Assembly: GCF_000023865.1 (NCBI RefSeq)
Contig: NC_013159.1
Span: forward strand, 2,568,001 to 2,632,000
Source of the DNA: Saccharomonospora viridis DSM 43017
GTDB taxonomy: Bacteria > Actinomycetota > Actinomycetes > Mycobacteriales > Pseudonocardiaceae
DNA length: 64,000 bases
Reading direction: 5' to 3'
Shown: piece by piece, positions 1 to 7,259 of the stretch
Layout of the letters: the number at the start of each line of letters is the position of its first letter
How positions within the stretch are numbered: the first letter of the stretch is position 1
Notes under the pieces: model-generated
Told to the model about the DNA's origin: nothing
Databases searched by the model: none
What the model saw: only the letters and a program-made list of their open reading frames with translations
Position numbers and translations under genes: made by a program

Positions 1-59
1 CGCGCATGGCCCGATCCCTGCCGCGTATCGCCACAGCCGGCGACAACTGATCACCTGCC

Positions 60-328
60 GGATGAGTGCATCCCATCTGACCCGGCGTAGCCCGGTCACG
101 CTGTGTCAAGGGACAGGGCAACTTCCTCGTTGACCGGCGGCTGACGTCGCCGGGCTTGCCCCCTTGGCGCGGCGTGATAACCCTCGGGGGCAGCCGGGTG
201 GGACACCTACCGGACCACCAACGAACCGAAACATGCGTGCACGACCCCGGCCATCCTGGAGATCTGCCCGCCCGGCGATGACATCCTCTTCTCCCCTTGA
301 AAAACAAGAGAAGAAAGTTTGAACACAC
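60..328. repeat. Left copy of a diverged repeat with a long stem-loop (sister element)
   Basis: This region matches 1636-2050 at roughly 80% by eye, apart from a block present only in the second copy. Its first half folds into a long imperfect hairpin: arms near 66-112 and 160-207 are complementary. The tail (an AAGAGAAGAAAG tract and a TTTGAACACAC run near 305-328) is also shared. It lies just beyond the 3' end of the decayed HAD gene, as the other copy lies just beyond the 3' end of the epimerase gene, so it appears to be a standard part of this element family. Its function is unknown. Confidence 0.75.
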
Positions 329-353
329 ACTCCGCGCGGTGTGGTTGTCAGAC

Positions 354-930
354 TTACCGCTGCGGGATGAGCCGAGTCAGTTCGCTGATGATGGCATCAG
401 GGTGGTGCGCGGCGAGGCGTTCGTGTTTGCCGGGTTTGTTGGCATAAGCCACCACTGGTGTGCCAGCAGCACGTGCGGCGTGGATATCGGTGACGGAGTC
501 ACCGACCATCAGACATTCGCCGGGGCGTGTGCCATGAGTGGTATGGCCTGCTGCAGTAGATGTGGATTCGGCTTCAGTCTCGTGATGTCGGCGGCGGTTC
601 GTGCTGACACGCCAGCGACGTAGTGGTCCAGCCCAGCCTGGCGTAGATAGGTTTCGATTGCGACGGTGGAGTTGTTGCTGACGATCGTGACAATCCTGCC
701 TTCGCTGGTGAGGTAGTCCAGCACCGCAGGAAGCCCCGGGGCCTGTGGAGCTTGGCTGACCGCTTCCACTCCCGCGCCACGCTCGTCCACAAGCTGTCGA
801 ACCACATCCGCGACTGCTTGACGTAATGCGACGCCATCGTCTCGTCATCAGCATCGACACTGTGGTGGAACAACACCGTGTCCTCGCCCATCAAGTCCCA
901 AACCGACGTGGGCGTGCCGTTCAGCTTCAC
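354..930 (-). pseudogene. Frameshifted HAD-family hydrolase (cargo of decayed sister element)
   Basis: A HAD-superfamily phosphatase-like protein is spread over three reading frames. A GTG at 930 with a good GGAGG just upstream begins a short N-terminal piece. The middle piece (about 845-512) contains VSNNSTVAIETYL, a typical HAD motif II region, and LKPNPHLL (motif III lysine). The C-terminal piece (about 530-354) contains GDSVTDIHAARAAG, the motif IV acidic loop. The last shift sits at a C-run near 530, where one base would restore the frame. No DxD nucleophile motif is visible in the N-terminal piece, so that part is also damaged. HAD hydrolases are common passengers in actinomycete integrative elements. 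The gene is very probably non-functional. Confidence 0.75.
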
Positions 931-1001
931 CCTCCTATAACCGAAGGGCACCTCAGAATTCTTGATCAGACAAAGCATGAACAACGGCACCACGCATTCC
1001 C

Positions 1002-1172
1002 GCCATCGCGGCTGGAGCCGACGTCAAGGTGCTACAGCTCATGCTCGGTCATGCTGACGCGGCGATGACCCTCAACATCTACGGGCACCTGTTCCCCGAT
1101 CGCCTCGACGACGTGGCCGGCACGCTCGACGCCCGGCGACGGGAGACGTTGGCGAAGCGATCGATGGCGTGA
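1002..1172 (+). pseudogene. 3' remnant of a tyrosine integrase
   Basis: Fifty-six codons ending in TGA encode the C-terminal catalytic patch of a tyrosine recombinase, with the HMLGHADAAMTLNIYGHLF-type region and its catalytic His and Tyr. It is nearly identical in protein to the end of the intact integrase at 10049-11257, but the N-terminal 85% is missing. It lies directly next to the left att repeat in the same orientation as the intact gene relative to its own att. I infer it is the leftover end of an older element that used the same tRNA site. Confidence 0.9.
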
Positions 1173-1186
1173 CGTTCGGCGACCCA

Positions 1187-1204
1187 ATGTGACATGAATG
1201 TGTC
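1187..1204 (+). promoter_or_regulatory. Candidate integrase arm sites of the decayed element
   Basis: Two ATGTGAC/ATGTGTC heptamers lie 11 bp apart, between the integrase remnant and the left att repeat. They occupy the same relative place as the ATGTTGG pairs at 1416-1433 and 11272-11289, but with a different sequence. Position and period suggest arm-type recombinase binding sites. This is inference. Confidence 0.4.
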
Positions 1205-1239
1205 ATGCTCCGGCCTGCGCACGTGTCCGGAGACGACCA

Positions 1240-1312
1240 AGGGGCCGTCTACCTGCGTGGACGGCCCCTGTTCTGTCGGGCTGACAGGATTTGAACCTGC
1301 GACCCCTTGACC
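1240..1312. repeat. Left attachment site (73-bp direct repeat with displaced tRNA-Pro 3' half)
   Basis: This is identical to 11325-11397. It holds the terminator hairpin (GGGGCCGTC...GACGGCCCC) and the tRNA-Pro sequence from the discriminator base to the anticodon stem (1276-1312, minus sense). The match stops inside the anticodon region, so this copy lacks the 5' half and is not a tRNA gene. Confidence 0.95.
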
Positions 1313-1415
1313 TTATCCGGCGGACTGACTACCAGTGCCAACGATCAACGAACCACCGCTCACCTCGGGCGACGTGGTTGACACTCCTCGTCGTTTGTGG
1401 TCCTCTGCCGCTCGC

Positions 1416-1433
1416 ATGTTGGGCGAATGTTGG
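1416..1433 (+). promoter_or_regulatory. Candidate integrase arm sites, left end
   Basis: Two ATGTTGG heptamers 11 bp apart, followed by TCG, lie about 100 bp inside the left att repeat. The same pair with the same 11-bp period occurs inside the right end at 11272-11289. Paired repeats on one helical face near both ends are typical of arm-type sites for tyrosine integrases or excisionases. The assignment is inferred. Confidence 0.55.
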
Positions 1434-1636
1434 TCGGCTTGAGAACACAGGGCTGGCTGCTACCACCTGCGACACCCGCCTCCGGAGGGCGCTTCAACCG
1501 TGGCTGTGATCTCGGCCGTTGGTGTTGACCTGCGGTAATGGGCTGGCTGTCGCTGTCGTCGTTTGTCATGATCTTCGGTCACTGATCGCGCGCATGTGCC
1601 CCGTACGTGCCCCGTGCCCACGCACGTGGGTGGCTT

Positions 1637-1783
1637 GGTGTTCCATCCCGTCTGACCTGGCGTAGCCCGATCACGCTGTGTCAAGGGGGCAACCTTCCTC
1701 GCTGACCGGCGGCCGACGTTGCCAGGCTTGCCCCCTTGACGCGGCGTGATAGCCCTCGGGGAGGTCGGACGGGATGGAACACC
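1637..1783. other. Long imperfect stem-loop (possible single-strand origin or transfer site)
   Basis: Bases 1637-1692 are complementary to 1728-1783 at 46 of 56 positions, with a 35-base loop. The structure is kept in the sister element at about 66-207 despite sequence divergence. There is no open reading frame of note. It is far too long for an ordinary terminator. Known parts of this class of element that look like this are single-strand origins of rolling-circle replicons (the sti type) and cis-acting transfer loci. The choice between them is inference. Confidence 0.6.
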
Positions 1784-1873
1784 AACCGGACCACCACCGA
1801 ACCGCAACGTCCGTGCATGACCCCGGCCATCCCGGAGACCTGCCCGCCCGGCGAGGGCATCTCTTCTTCCCTT

Positions 1874-2020
1874 CACGGCGGCCCCGCCGTGGTTCCCGGA
1901 CCGCCTGCCTTCCGCTTCGGGTCCGCGTGCGGGACGCCGGGACCGGCGCCAGCCGCACGCCCGGCGGCCCGCTGGCGCGGACCCACAGACAGCAGGCAGG
2001 CGGCCCCGGCGGGGCCGCCC
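1874..2020. repeat. GC-rich nested inverted-repeat insertion, about 145 bp
   Basis: This block is absent from the otherwise matching repeat at 60-328. Its ends and interior pair with one another: GGGTCCGCG (1919-1927) with CGCGGACCC (1977-1985), GCCTGCC with GGCAGGC, and GC-rich ends. There are two local palindromes, 1874-1891 and the 21-bp 1999-2019 (10-bp arms). The latter lies just after the epimerase stop on the minus strand and could end its transcript. The whole looks like a small inserted palindromic unit with no coding capacity. Confidence 0.5.
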
Positions 2021-2063
2021 TTGAACAAGAGAAGAAAGTTTGAACACACGCGCTGCGGCGGCT

Positions 2064-2990
2064 TCAGAAGGCTTGTGCGGCTCCGGATGCGTGCCAGGCG
2101 TCGGTGATGATGTCGGCGAGTGCCGAGTGTTGCGGCTGCCAGTCGAGTTCTTGGCGGATGCGGGTGGTGTCCGGGACGATGTGCTTGACTTCGTCGACAG
2201 CTGGCTTGCGTTCGATGGCGATTGGTCGCCTGGTCACCTTCTCCGCAGTGGTGATGATGTCGCTGACGCTCGCTCCCTGTCCGCTGCCGACGTTGAATCG
2301 GCCGAAGGTTCGGGGCGTGGCGAGAGCGGCCATGACAGCCTCTGCGGCGTCTTGGACGTGTACGTAATCGCGGACACTGTCGCCTGCGCCGTTGACTGGC
2401 ACGGCTTCGCCGTTGCGTGCGCTGATCAGCACTCGGGGGATGATCGCGCTGGTGTTGGGATCATGGACCGTCCCGAAACCGCCGGCGATGTTGGCGAACC
2501 GCAGCACCGTGGCGTGGCATCGGCCCTCAGTGGCTGCTGTTTCGAGCGCTGTTTCGGCGTCGAGTTTCGTTCGGGCGTAGGGGTTGCGCGGGTCGGTGGG
2601 CGCGTCTTCGTTGGGCTGTTGTTGGGGCCCGTAGACCGAGACTGTGGAGGCGTGGACCACGTGCACGGGTGAAGTGGCGGTGCTGAGGGCGTCGATTAGG
2701 TTGGTGGTGCTGTCGACGTTGGTGGCGCGGTAGTCATCCTCGTTGCCGTGGGAATCGCGGATGCTCTTCAGTGCGGCGAGGTGTACCACGGCATCCGGCG
2801 ACTGTTCCCGCACCACTGCGGTGAGCGCGTTCCGGTCGCGCACGTCGACGGCGCGTAGCTTGATGCCGGCGGGCAGTTCGGGGTCACGTCCCGGGCGGAC
2901 GACGGCGGTGACTTTGCTGCCTTGCTGGTGCAGCTTGGCGGCCAGTGTGCGGCCGAGGAATCCGCCGGCTCCGGTGATCAGAACGCGCAA
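2064..2990 (-). CDS. NAD-dependent epimerase/dehydratase, extended SDR family (AICE cargo)
   Basis: This is a 308-residue extended short-chain dehydrogenase/reductase of nucleotide-sugar epimerase type. The N-terminus has the Rossmann motif GAGGFLG. The catalytic Tyr-Lys pair is in NPYARTK, preceded by a serine-rich HASTVSVYG strand as in UDP-glucose 4-epimerases. The length is normal for the family. The start is TTG at 2990 with TAGGAGA six bases upstream, ten bases after the regulator's stop, so the two form one operon. The substrate cannot be read from the sequence. A sugar epimerase is an unusual passenger for a small AICE and might alter a surface glycan or a small molecule, which is inference. 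Confidence 0.85.
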   Translation of the reverse strand: MRVLITGAGGFLGRTLAAKLHQQGSKVTAVVRPGRDPELPAGIKLRAVDVRDRNALTAVVREQSPDAVVHLAALKSIRDSHGNEDDYRATNVDSTTNLIDALSTATSPVHVVHASTVSVYGPQQQPNEDAPTDPRNPYARTKLDAETALETAATEGRCHATVLRFANIAGGFGTVHDPNTSAIIPRVLISARNGEAVPVNGAGDSVRDYVHVQDAAEAVMAALATPRTFGRFNVGSGQGASVSDIITTAEKVTRRPIAIERKPAVDEVKHIVPDTTRIRQELDWQPQHSALADIITDAWHASGAAQAF

Positions 2991-2999
2991 CAGCGTCTC

Positions 3000-3857
3000 C
3001 TACTTGCGTGCTGTCGGGATCGCGCCTCGCCGCTGCACGTCGGCGAGGAGCTCGGCCTTGGTCAGCTCGCGGGTGTCCGGGTCGAAGGTGCAGGCGACCA
3101 GGCAAGACCACAGCGTGTTCTTGTTCGCCTTGTAGAGGGCGGCGAGGTTGTCGGCGAGGTACTTCGCCGCACCTCGTGAACCCGCGGCGTGGATGCCGGC
3201 CGCGTACAACCAGAACCCGTTGCCGTCGGGCCTGGGCAGCGTGCCGAGATACCCGTAGTCCCGCGGCTCGCCGGCGTCCTCGGGGGAGCGGTACTTCGTG
3301 CCCGCTACCTTGTCCTCGAGGTACCAGCCTTCCTCGTCCCGAGCGAACCCGTACGTGTGATCGGCGCTCAAGGCCTGTTCCAGCCACGGTGACTGCCGTG
3401 GACCGCACGTGATCACCAGGCCATCGCGGTTGAGGTCGATGAAGTCCCCCTGGCCCGCGTACTCGGTTTCCACGTCCAGGCCCACGCTACGCGCTAGTTG
3501 GGTGATCCGTTCGGTGAACTCCGTGTCTTCGTGGTGCACGACCGGACGTTCCTTGCCCTCGGGATAGGGCGCCTTCTCCACGGGGACAACGATCGTCACG
3601 GAATCGCCTCCGCTGAGCAATGCGCGCTCGGGCTTACGGCCACTTCCCGCGAGGATCTGCGACACCCGTGACCTCGTCATGCCGAGCAGCTTGGCGATCT
3701 CCGACTGGCTGATGCCGGAACGCTGCATGTCCTCGATCGCTTCACGACGCAAACGCGTCAACTCGGACATCACAGCCTGCTGCTCGTCGATGAGTTCGTT
3801 GATGCGCACGGCCCTTTGCCGCGGGTCCTCGATGCGCTGAACAGCTGAGATGTCCAC
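3000..3857 (-). CDS. HTH-domain regulator with large C-terminal domain
   Basis: This 285-residue protein has a helix-turn-helix of Xre or sigma-like type near residues 50-70 (ISQSEIAKLLGMTRSRVSQ). The N-terminal part before it is helical and charged. The C-terminal 200 residues are mixed alpha/beta and I do not recognise a named domain. It is transcribed divergently from the transfer and replication operon and co-transcribed with the epimerase. Paired inverted repeats in the shared upstream region (3945-4025) are plausible operators. It is the best candidate for the element's maintenance regulator, but no partner or inducer is visible. Confidence 0.75.
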   Translation of the reverse strand: MDISAVQRIEDPRQRAVRINELIDEQQAVMSELTRLRREAIEDMQRSGISQSEIAKLLGMTRSRVSQILAGSGRKPERALLSGGDSVTIVVPVEKAPYPEGKERPVVHHEDTEFTERITQLARSVGLDVETEYAGQGDFIDLNRDGLVITCGPRQSPWLEQALSADHTYGFARDEEGWYLEDKVAGTKYRSPEDAGEPRDYGYLGTLPRPDGNGFWLYAAGIHAAGSRGAAKYLADNLAALYKANKNTLWSCLVACTFDPDTRELTKAELLADVQRRGAIPTARK

Positions 3858-3944
3858 GAGCTGCCTCCTCCTTGCGTCAAGGCCACTCTACCAACGGCAG
3901 TAAAGGCCTATGGACGTCACAAGTACATGGGACTAATCAAGCAT

Positions 3945-4025
3945 GTTTAGGGCTATTGACAGTCACCGACCTCCGTGGTTCTATAGCGTCAGACCGCTAA
4001 ACAAGTCGTGTTGATAGCCCTTAAC
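3945..4025. promoter_or_regulatory. Divergent promoter/operator region of the AICE
   Basis: A 15-bp half-site around TTAGGGCTAT (3945-3959) is repeated in inverted form at 4011-4025 (12 of 15 bases matching). A smaller inverted repeat, TAGCG-N6-CGCTA, lies between them. A TTGACA at 3956-3961 followed by TCTATA at 3980-3985 (18-bp spacer) could be the promoter for the plus-strand operon. The region separates the HTH regulator from the SCO3933-type gene, so looping repression by that regulator is plausible. Confidence 0.5.
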
Positions 4026-4037
4026 AAGGAGAAGGCG

Positions 4038-4376
4038 ATGCTGCGGAACATTCCGGTGAACCTGTCGGGCTTTCGGCTGATGGTGACGGAGGCTCCGACG
4101 ATGAAGATGCGCAAGGACGACGAGGGTCGCGAGGTTGCGGTGACCGACCGCGAGGGAGCGGCGAAGTTCGTGGTTTCGCTGTTCGCCAAGGCCAAGGGTG
4201 AAAAGGGTGAGGAGATCCGCGTGACTTTGGATGCCGACCCCGGCGAGGGCTTCGAGGACGGTGATCTGGTGGAGCTGGTGGATGCTCGGGTGTCGCCGTA
4301 CTCGTTCAAAAACGACCGGGGTGAGACGGTCTCGGGGATCGCGTTCAGTGCTGCCGGCTTGAAGCCGCTCGGCTGA
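4038..4376 (+). CDS. SCO3933-type AICE protein
   Basis: This is a 112-residue acidic protein rich in beta-strand, starting MLRNIPVNLSGFRLMV. It resembles the small SCO3933-type proteins found at the head of AICE operons, sometimes annotated as regulatory. The start at 4038 is chosen over an in-frame ATG at 4008 because AAGGAG ends seven bases before it. It is the first gene of the plus-strand operon. A single-strand binding or OB-fold role would fit its position and composition, but I see no diagnostic motif. Confidence 0.7.
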   Translation: MLRNIPVNLSGFRLMVTEAPTMKMRKDDEGREVAVTDREGAAKFVVSLFAKAKGEKGEEIRVTLDADPGEGFEDGDLVELVDARVSPYSFKNDRGETVSGIAFSAAGLKPLG

Positions 4377-4577
4377 CCTGCCTTTCCTTATTCAGCCCTT
4401 CCCAAAGTCGCAGGTTGGCGGCCCGTTCGAGTCGGGCGGGGGCGCTATTTCGTTGTTTGAGAATTCCAGAGTGGGCCGTTCCATGCTTTTTTGCGCCGTT
4501 GTGGCGGCGCATTTTGGCCCCCGGCTTTCGTGTTTTCCGGGGGTCTTGATGTTCCGCCACGAATTGTTGTGGGAGGG
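4377..4577 (+). other. Non-coding gap with two tandem hairpins
   Basis: This 200-base gap within the operon has two clean hairpins in a locally T-rich setting. The first is GCGCCG (4493-4498) with CGGCGC (4505-4510), directly after a run of six T. The second is CCCCCGG (4518-4524) with CCGGGGG (4537-4543), followed by TCTTG. They could form an internal terminator or an attenuator separating the first gene from the rest, or a processing site. Confidence 0.45.
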
Positions 4578-4583
4578 ATGTGT

Positions 4584-4706
4584 GTGGCGCGTGAGTTGGT
4601 GTTGCCGACAGACGACGAGAACGAGGACGACAACGCTCGGGGAGGTGGTCACGATGGTTGGCGGCGGGTTATGCACGATCGACCCCTACGGCGTCCGCCG
4701 AGGTAG
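4584..4706 (+). CDS. Small hypothetical protein (40 aa)
   Basis: This short frame encodes a hydrophilic protein with an acidic stretch (DDENEDD) and a basic tail ending RPLRRPPR. The GTG at 4584 has GGAGGG six bases upstream. An ATG at 4578 is in frame but too close to that site. Its stop is 15 bases before the next start. No function is recognised. The good ribosome binding site and packed setting are the only support. Confidence 0.4.
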   Translation: MARELVLPTDDENEDDNARGGGHDGWRRVMHDRPLRRPPR

Positions 4707-4721
4707 GGCGGGGGATCGGTG

Positions 4722-4862
4722 ATGGATCGCCTGCTAGTGGGTGCGGTGCTCGTGGTGCTGACCGCTGCGTTGATGGCGGCGGTTCCGCTGGTGGGGGTCG
4801 CGCTCGTGGTGTTCGAAATCAATCTCGTCGTGCGGTCGCTGATGCGATCGCATGTCCAGTAG
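4722..4862 (+). CDS. Small membrane protein (46 aa), Spd-like
   Basis: This encodes MDRLLVGAVLVVLTAALMAA and continues as an almost wholly hydrophobic peptide, with one long or two short transmembrane segments and a basic tail. Tiny membrane proteins of this kind accompany the transfer genes in Streptomyces plasmids and AICEs (spd genes, which help spread within the mycelium). It overlaps the next frame by eleven bases if that begins at 4852. Confidence 0.5.
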   Translation: MDRLLVGAVLVVLTAALMAAVPLVGVALVVFEINLVVRSLMRSHVQ

Positions 4863-5157
4863 TGGAAATTCACGGAAATGGGGTGATGGTGTGCAGATCG
4901 AGGCGCTGAATCGGCGTGCGCAGCAAAAGTACGGGACGTTCGTTTCGGCCATGGACATGGTGGCCGAGGCGCTGGAGGAGTTGGACAAGTTCATCGATCG
5001 TATTGACGACGACAAGGCTGAAGACGGGATGTGGTCGGTGGCCACGCAGGACGAATTGAAGAGCTATCGCCGTAAAGCTTCCGACGAGCTGGGCCGGTTG
5101 CGAGCGAAGGCGAAGAAGTACGAGGCCGAACTGGTCTCACGGGATTGGAGGGTGTGA
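4852..5157 (+). CDS. Small helical hypothetical protein
   Basis: This protein of up to 101 residues is predicted almost entirely helical and highly charged, with a likely coiled coil after residue 20. The start is uncertain: ATG 4852 overlaps the preceding gene, while GTG 4891 (88 residues) follows a GGGGTGATG stretch and avoids the overlap. It has no recognisable domain. It is followed with no gap by the next small gene, which suggests translational coupling. Confidence 0.6.
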   Translation: MSSSGNSRKWGDGVQIEALNRRAQQKYGTFVSAMDMVAEALEELDKFIDRIDDDKAEDGMWSVATQDELKSYRRKASDELGRLRAKAKKYEAELVSRDWRV

Positions 5158-5346
5158 GTGATGGCGGGGCACCAGTTGGAGCGAGCGTTGGAGAACGTGG
5201 ACGCCGCGATGCGGCAGCTCAAGGAATCGATGCGCGGGATGCCGGTGCGACGTGAGGGCTTTAAGGGCGCTCATGACGCCACGGCGCGGGCGGTGGCGAC
5301 GTTGACGGTCGCGTTGTCGGACTCCCGTGGAGCGCTGCGGGACTGA
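5158..5346 (+). CDS. Small helical hypothetical protein (about 60 aa)
   Basis: This short amphipathic helical protein begins at GTG 5158 or ATG 5161. GGAGGG at 5147-5152 serves either start. The preceding stop codon directly abuts it. No domain is recognised. It is part of the small-gene cluster ahead of the translocase gene. Confidence 0.55.
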   Translation: MMAGHQLERALENVDAAMRQLKESMRGMPVRREGFKGAHDATARAVATLTVALSDSRGALRD

Positions 5347-5435
5347 CCGTGTTCACGAATTGATCGGCATGGGCCGGCCTTCTCCTCCTTTAGGGGGTGG
5401 GTCGGCCCTTTCTCGTACGGGAGGAGGCACGACTG

Positions 5436-6788
5436 ATGTCGAGGACATCGAATCGGCGGCGGGGTAGGGAGTTTCAAGCGGCGTTGTGGTTGATCCGGCA
5501 TCCGGGCAGTGTGCTCGCACCGGGCGCGGTCACCGCCTCGGGGATGGAGCTGGGTTGGAGTGCTACGGGCGGTATCGCAGGCGCGGCGGCGCTGGGGCTG
5601 TTGGGGTGGTATCGCGGGCATCCCGACACTTTCGATCGGTATGCGGCCCCGTGGCTGCGGGCGTGGCGGCGCCGGTGGATTCGCTACGTCGGACCGCGGT
5701 GGCGCGACATTGTGCGGGCTTGTGAGTTGTCGATGACCCACCGCAAGACTGGCGAGGAGTTGTTCCCTCGGCTGTTGCGGGTCCGCTCGGCCTCACCGCA
5801 CGTGGAGACGTTGTTCGTCAAGCTGGTCAAGGGCCAGCACTTGCGGCACTTCGAGGCCAAACTTCCGGAGCTGACCGAGGCGCTGAAGGCGGAGCGGGTG
5901 GCCGTCGAGCGGGTCAAACCGATGGTGATCGCGCTGATCGTGCAACGCTCGGAGCCGTTCACCGAGGTCATCGACGCCCCGGAGATGCCCGAGACGGTGA
6001 ATGAGGTGGACTTCACCGACATCTATGCCGGTGAGGACGAGTACGGCAACGAGTTCCGTCTCGGCCCGCTGGGGCAGCACGTGTTCGTGGCGGGGGCGAC
6101 CGGGGCGGGCAAGAACTCGATCCCGGCGAGCCTGCTGCGCGGTATGGCGCCCGCGTTGCGGGATGGGCTGGTGCGGTTGTGGATCTGCGATCCCAAGCAG
6201 ATGGAATTCGCCATGTTGGCCCCGATTGCCCACCGCTACGCCACTGCCACCGAGGACTGTGCTGAGTTGGTGGGCGAGTACGTCGCCGACATGCAGGCCA
6301 CGCAGCGGGAGCTGTCGGCACGGGGCGATCGCAAGATCACCGTTTGTCGTGAGACGCCGTTGAACGTGTTGATCGCCGACGAGATGGGTGCGCTGCTGGC
6401 CTACGGCGACGGCGCATCGGCGCGGGAGTTGCGGAAGTCGTTGGCGCTGGTCGGCTCGCAAGGGCGCGCCACCGGGCATTCGATGCTCGGTCTGGTGCAG
6501 GAGCCGACGAAGGACACGGTTCCGGTGCGGGAGCTGTTCACCGTTCGCGTCTGCCTACGGGTCACCTCGGCCTCGCACGTGGACATGACCCTCGGCGAAG
6601 GGGCGCGGCTGCGGGGCGCGCTGGCCGACGAGATCCCGAATGTTCCGGAGACGGCGGGCATCGGCTACGTGGTGCGTCAGCGCACCCGCACTCCGCTGCG
6701 TGTTCGCTCGGCCTACGTCTCCGATGCCGAGATCACCGAACTCGTCGACTTCGTTCGTGGCACCACGCGCCTGCGGGCGGTGAGCTGA
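5436..6788 (+). CDS. FtsK/SpoIIIE-type DNA translocase (AICE transfer protein)
   Basis: This 450-residue protein is the probable septal DNA pump that moves double-stranded element DNA between mycelial cells, like TraB/TraSA of pSAM2. A hydrophobic stretch near residues 45-60 may anchor it. The FtsK ATPase core has a P-loop GATGAGKNS (220-228) and Walker B VLIADE (311-316). The P-loop has Asn after the Lys instead of Ser/Thr, followed by Ser; variants at this place are known in AICE translocases. The start is ATG 5436 with GGGAGGAGG eight bases upstream. An upstream in-frame start at 5397 has no such site. The stop overlaps the next start by one base. Confidence 0.9.
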   Translation: MSRTSNRRRGREFQAALWLIRHPGSVLAPGAVTASGMELGWSATGGIAGAAALGLLGWYRGHPDTFDRYAAPWLRAWRRRWIRYVGPRWRDIVRACELSMTHRKTGEELFPRLLRVRSASPHVETLFVKLVKGQHLRHFEAKLPELTEALKAERVAVERVKPMVIALIVQRSEPFTEVIDAPEMPETVNEVDFTDIYAGEDEYGNEFRLGPLGQHVFVAGATGAGKNSIPASLLRGMAPALRDGLVRLWICDPKQMEFAMLAPIAHRYATATEDCAELVGEYVADMQATQRELSARGDRKITVCRETPLNVLIADEMGALLAYGDGASARELRKSLALVGSQGRATGHSMLGLVQEPTKDTVPVRELFTVRVCLRVTSASHVDMTLGEGARLRGALADEIPNVPETAGIGYVVRQRTRTPLRVRSAYVSDAEITELVDFVRGTTRLRAVS

Positions 6789-7015
6789 TGAGTCGACGCG
6801 AGGACGCGCACGCCGAAGTCGTGCGCCTGCTGGAAGCGGCCAGAGCTGAAGCCTCGGGGAACTGGTGCTACCTGGTGTGCCAGGACGTCGAACATCGTCT
6901 CGGCCTCTCCGAAGGTGACGAGAAGGCTCTCGATGACCCGGAATACGGGGCCGCGCTCGACGCGCTCCGCGCGATTCTTGCCGCGCTCGACTACGTCCGC
7001 CGTATCGGCGCCTAA
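6788..7015 (+). CDS. Hypothetical AICE protein (75 aa)
   Basis: The start codon overlaps the translocase stop (TGATG), indicating coupled translation. The product is a small soluble helical protein with a NWCYLVCQD stretch. I do not recognise the family. It is probably expressed together with the transfer gene. Confidence 0.65.
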   Translation: MSRREDAHAEVVRLLEAARAEASGNWCYLVCQDVEHRLGLSEGDEKALDDPEYGAALDALRAILAALDYVRRIGA

Positions 7016-7037
7016 CAACTGGGGAGGACACAACATC

Positions 7038-7259
7038 ATGTGGCGTTTGGGATTCCGTTTCTGGCGGCTCGGCCTGGCCCTCAAGTACGGGTTGCCCGCG
7101 GTGGGGGTGCTGGCGCTGATCTATCACGCACAGGGCGTCTCGGAGCTGTTCGTGACGGTGCTGTGCCTGGTGCTGCTCGCTGCTGGGGCTGGGGCGCTGG
7201 TGCTGCGCGAGTTCGGTCACCGCGAGTTCGACCGCAACGAGGGGAAAACACGGTCATGA
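7038..7259 (+). CDS. Small membrane protein (73 aa)
   Basis: Two hydrophobic segments (about residues 15-32 and 37-55) are flanked by a basic N-terminus and a charged tail, so it is probably a two-pass membrane protein. The start is ATG 7038, ten bases after GGGGAGG. The stop overlaps the next start (ATGA). Its place between the translocase and the DUF2637 gene fits a spread or transfer accessory protein. This is inferred from context. Confidence 0.65.
   Translation: MWRLGFRFWRLGLALKYGLPAVGVLALIYHAQGVSELFVTVLCLVLLAAGAGALVLREFGHREFDRNEGKTRS

Noticed and set aside
1276-1312. tRNA-like sequence in the left att repeat
   Set aside because: It is only the 3' half of tRNA-Pro, displaced by integration. 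There is no 5' half, so it is not a tRNA gene.
1736-2672. Plus-strand open frames across the stem-loop and epimerase gene
   Set aside because: They cross strong palindromes or run antisense to a clear epimerase, and have no ribosome sites or motifs.
2064-3857. Toxin-antitoxin or anti-phage system in the AICE cargo operon
   Set aside because: The HTH-plus-partner layout suggested it, but the partner is a complete SDR epimerase with intact catalytic residues and the regulator is too large for an antitoxin. Nothing else supports a defence role.
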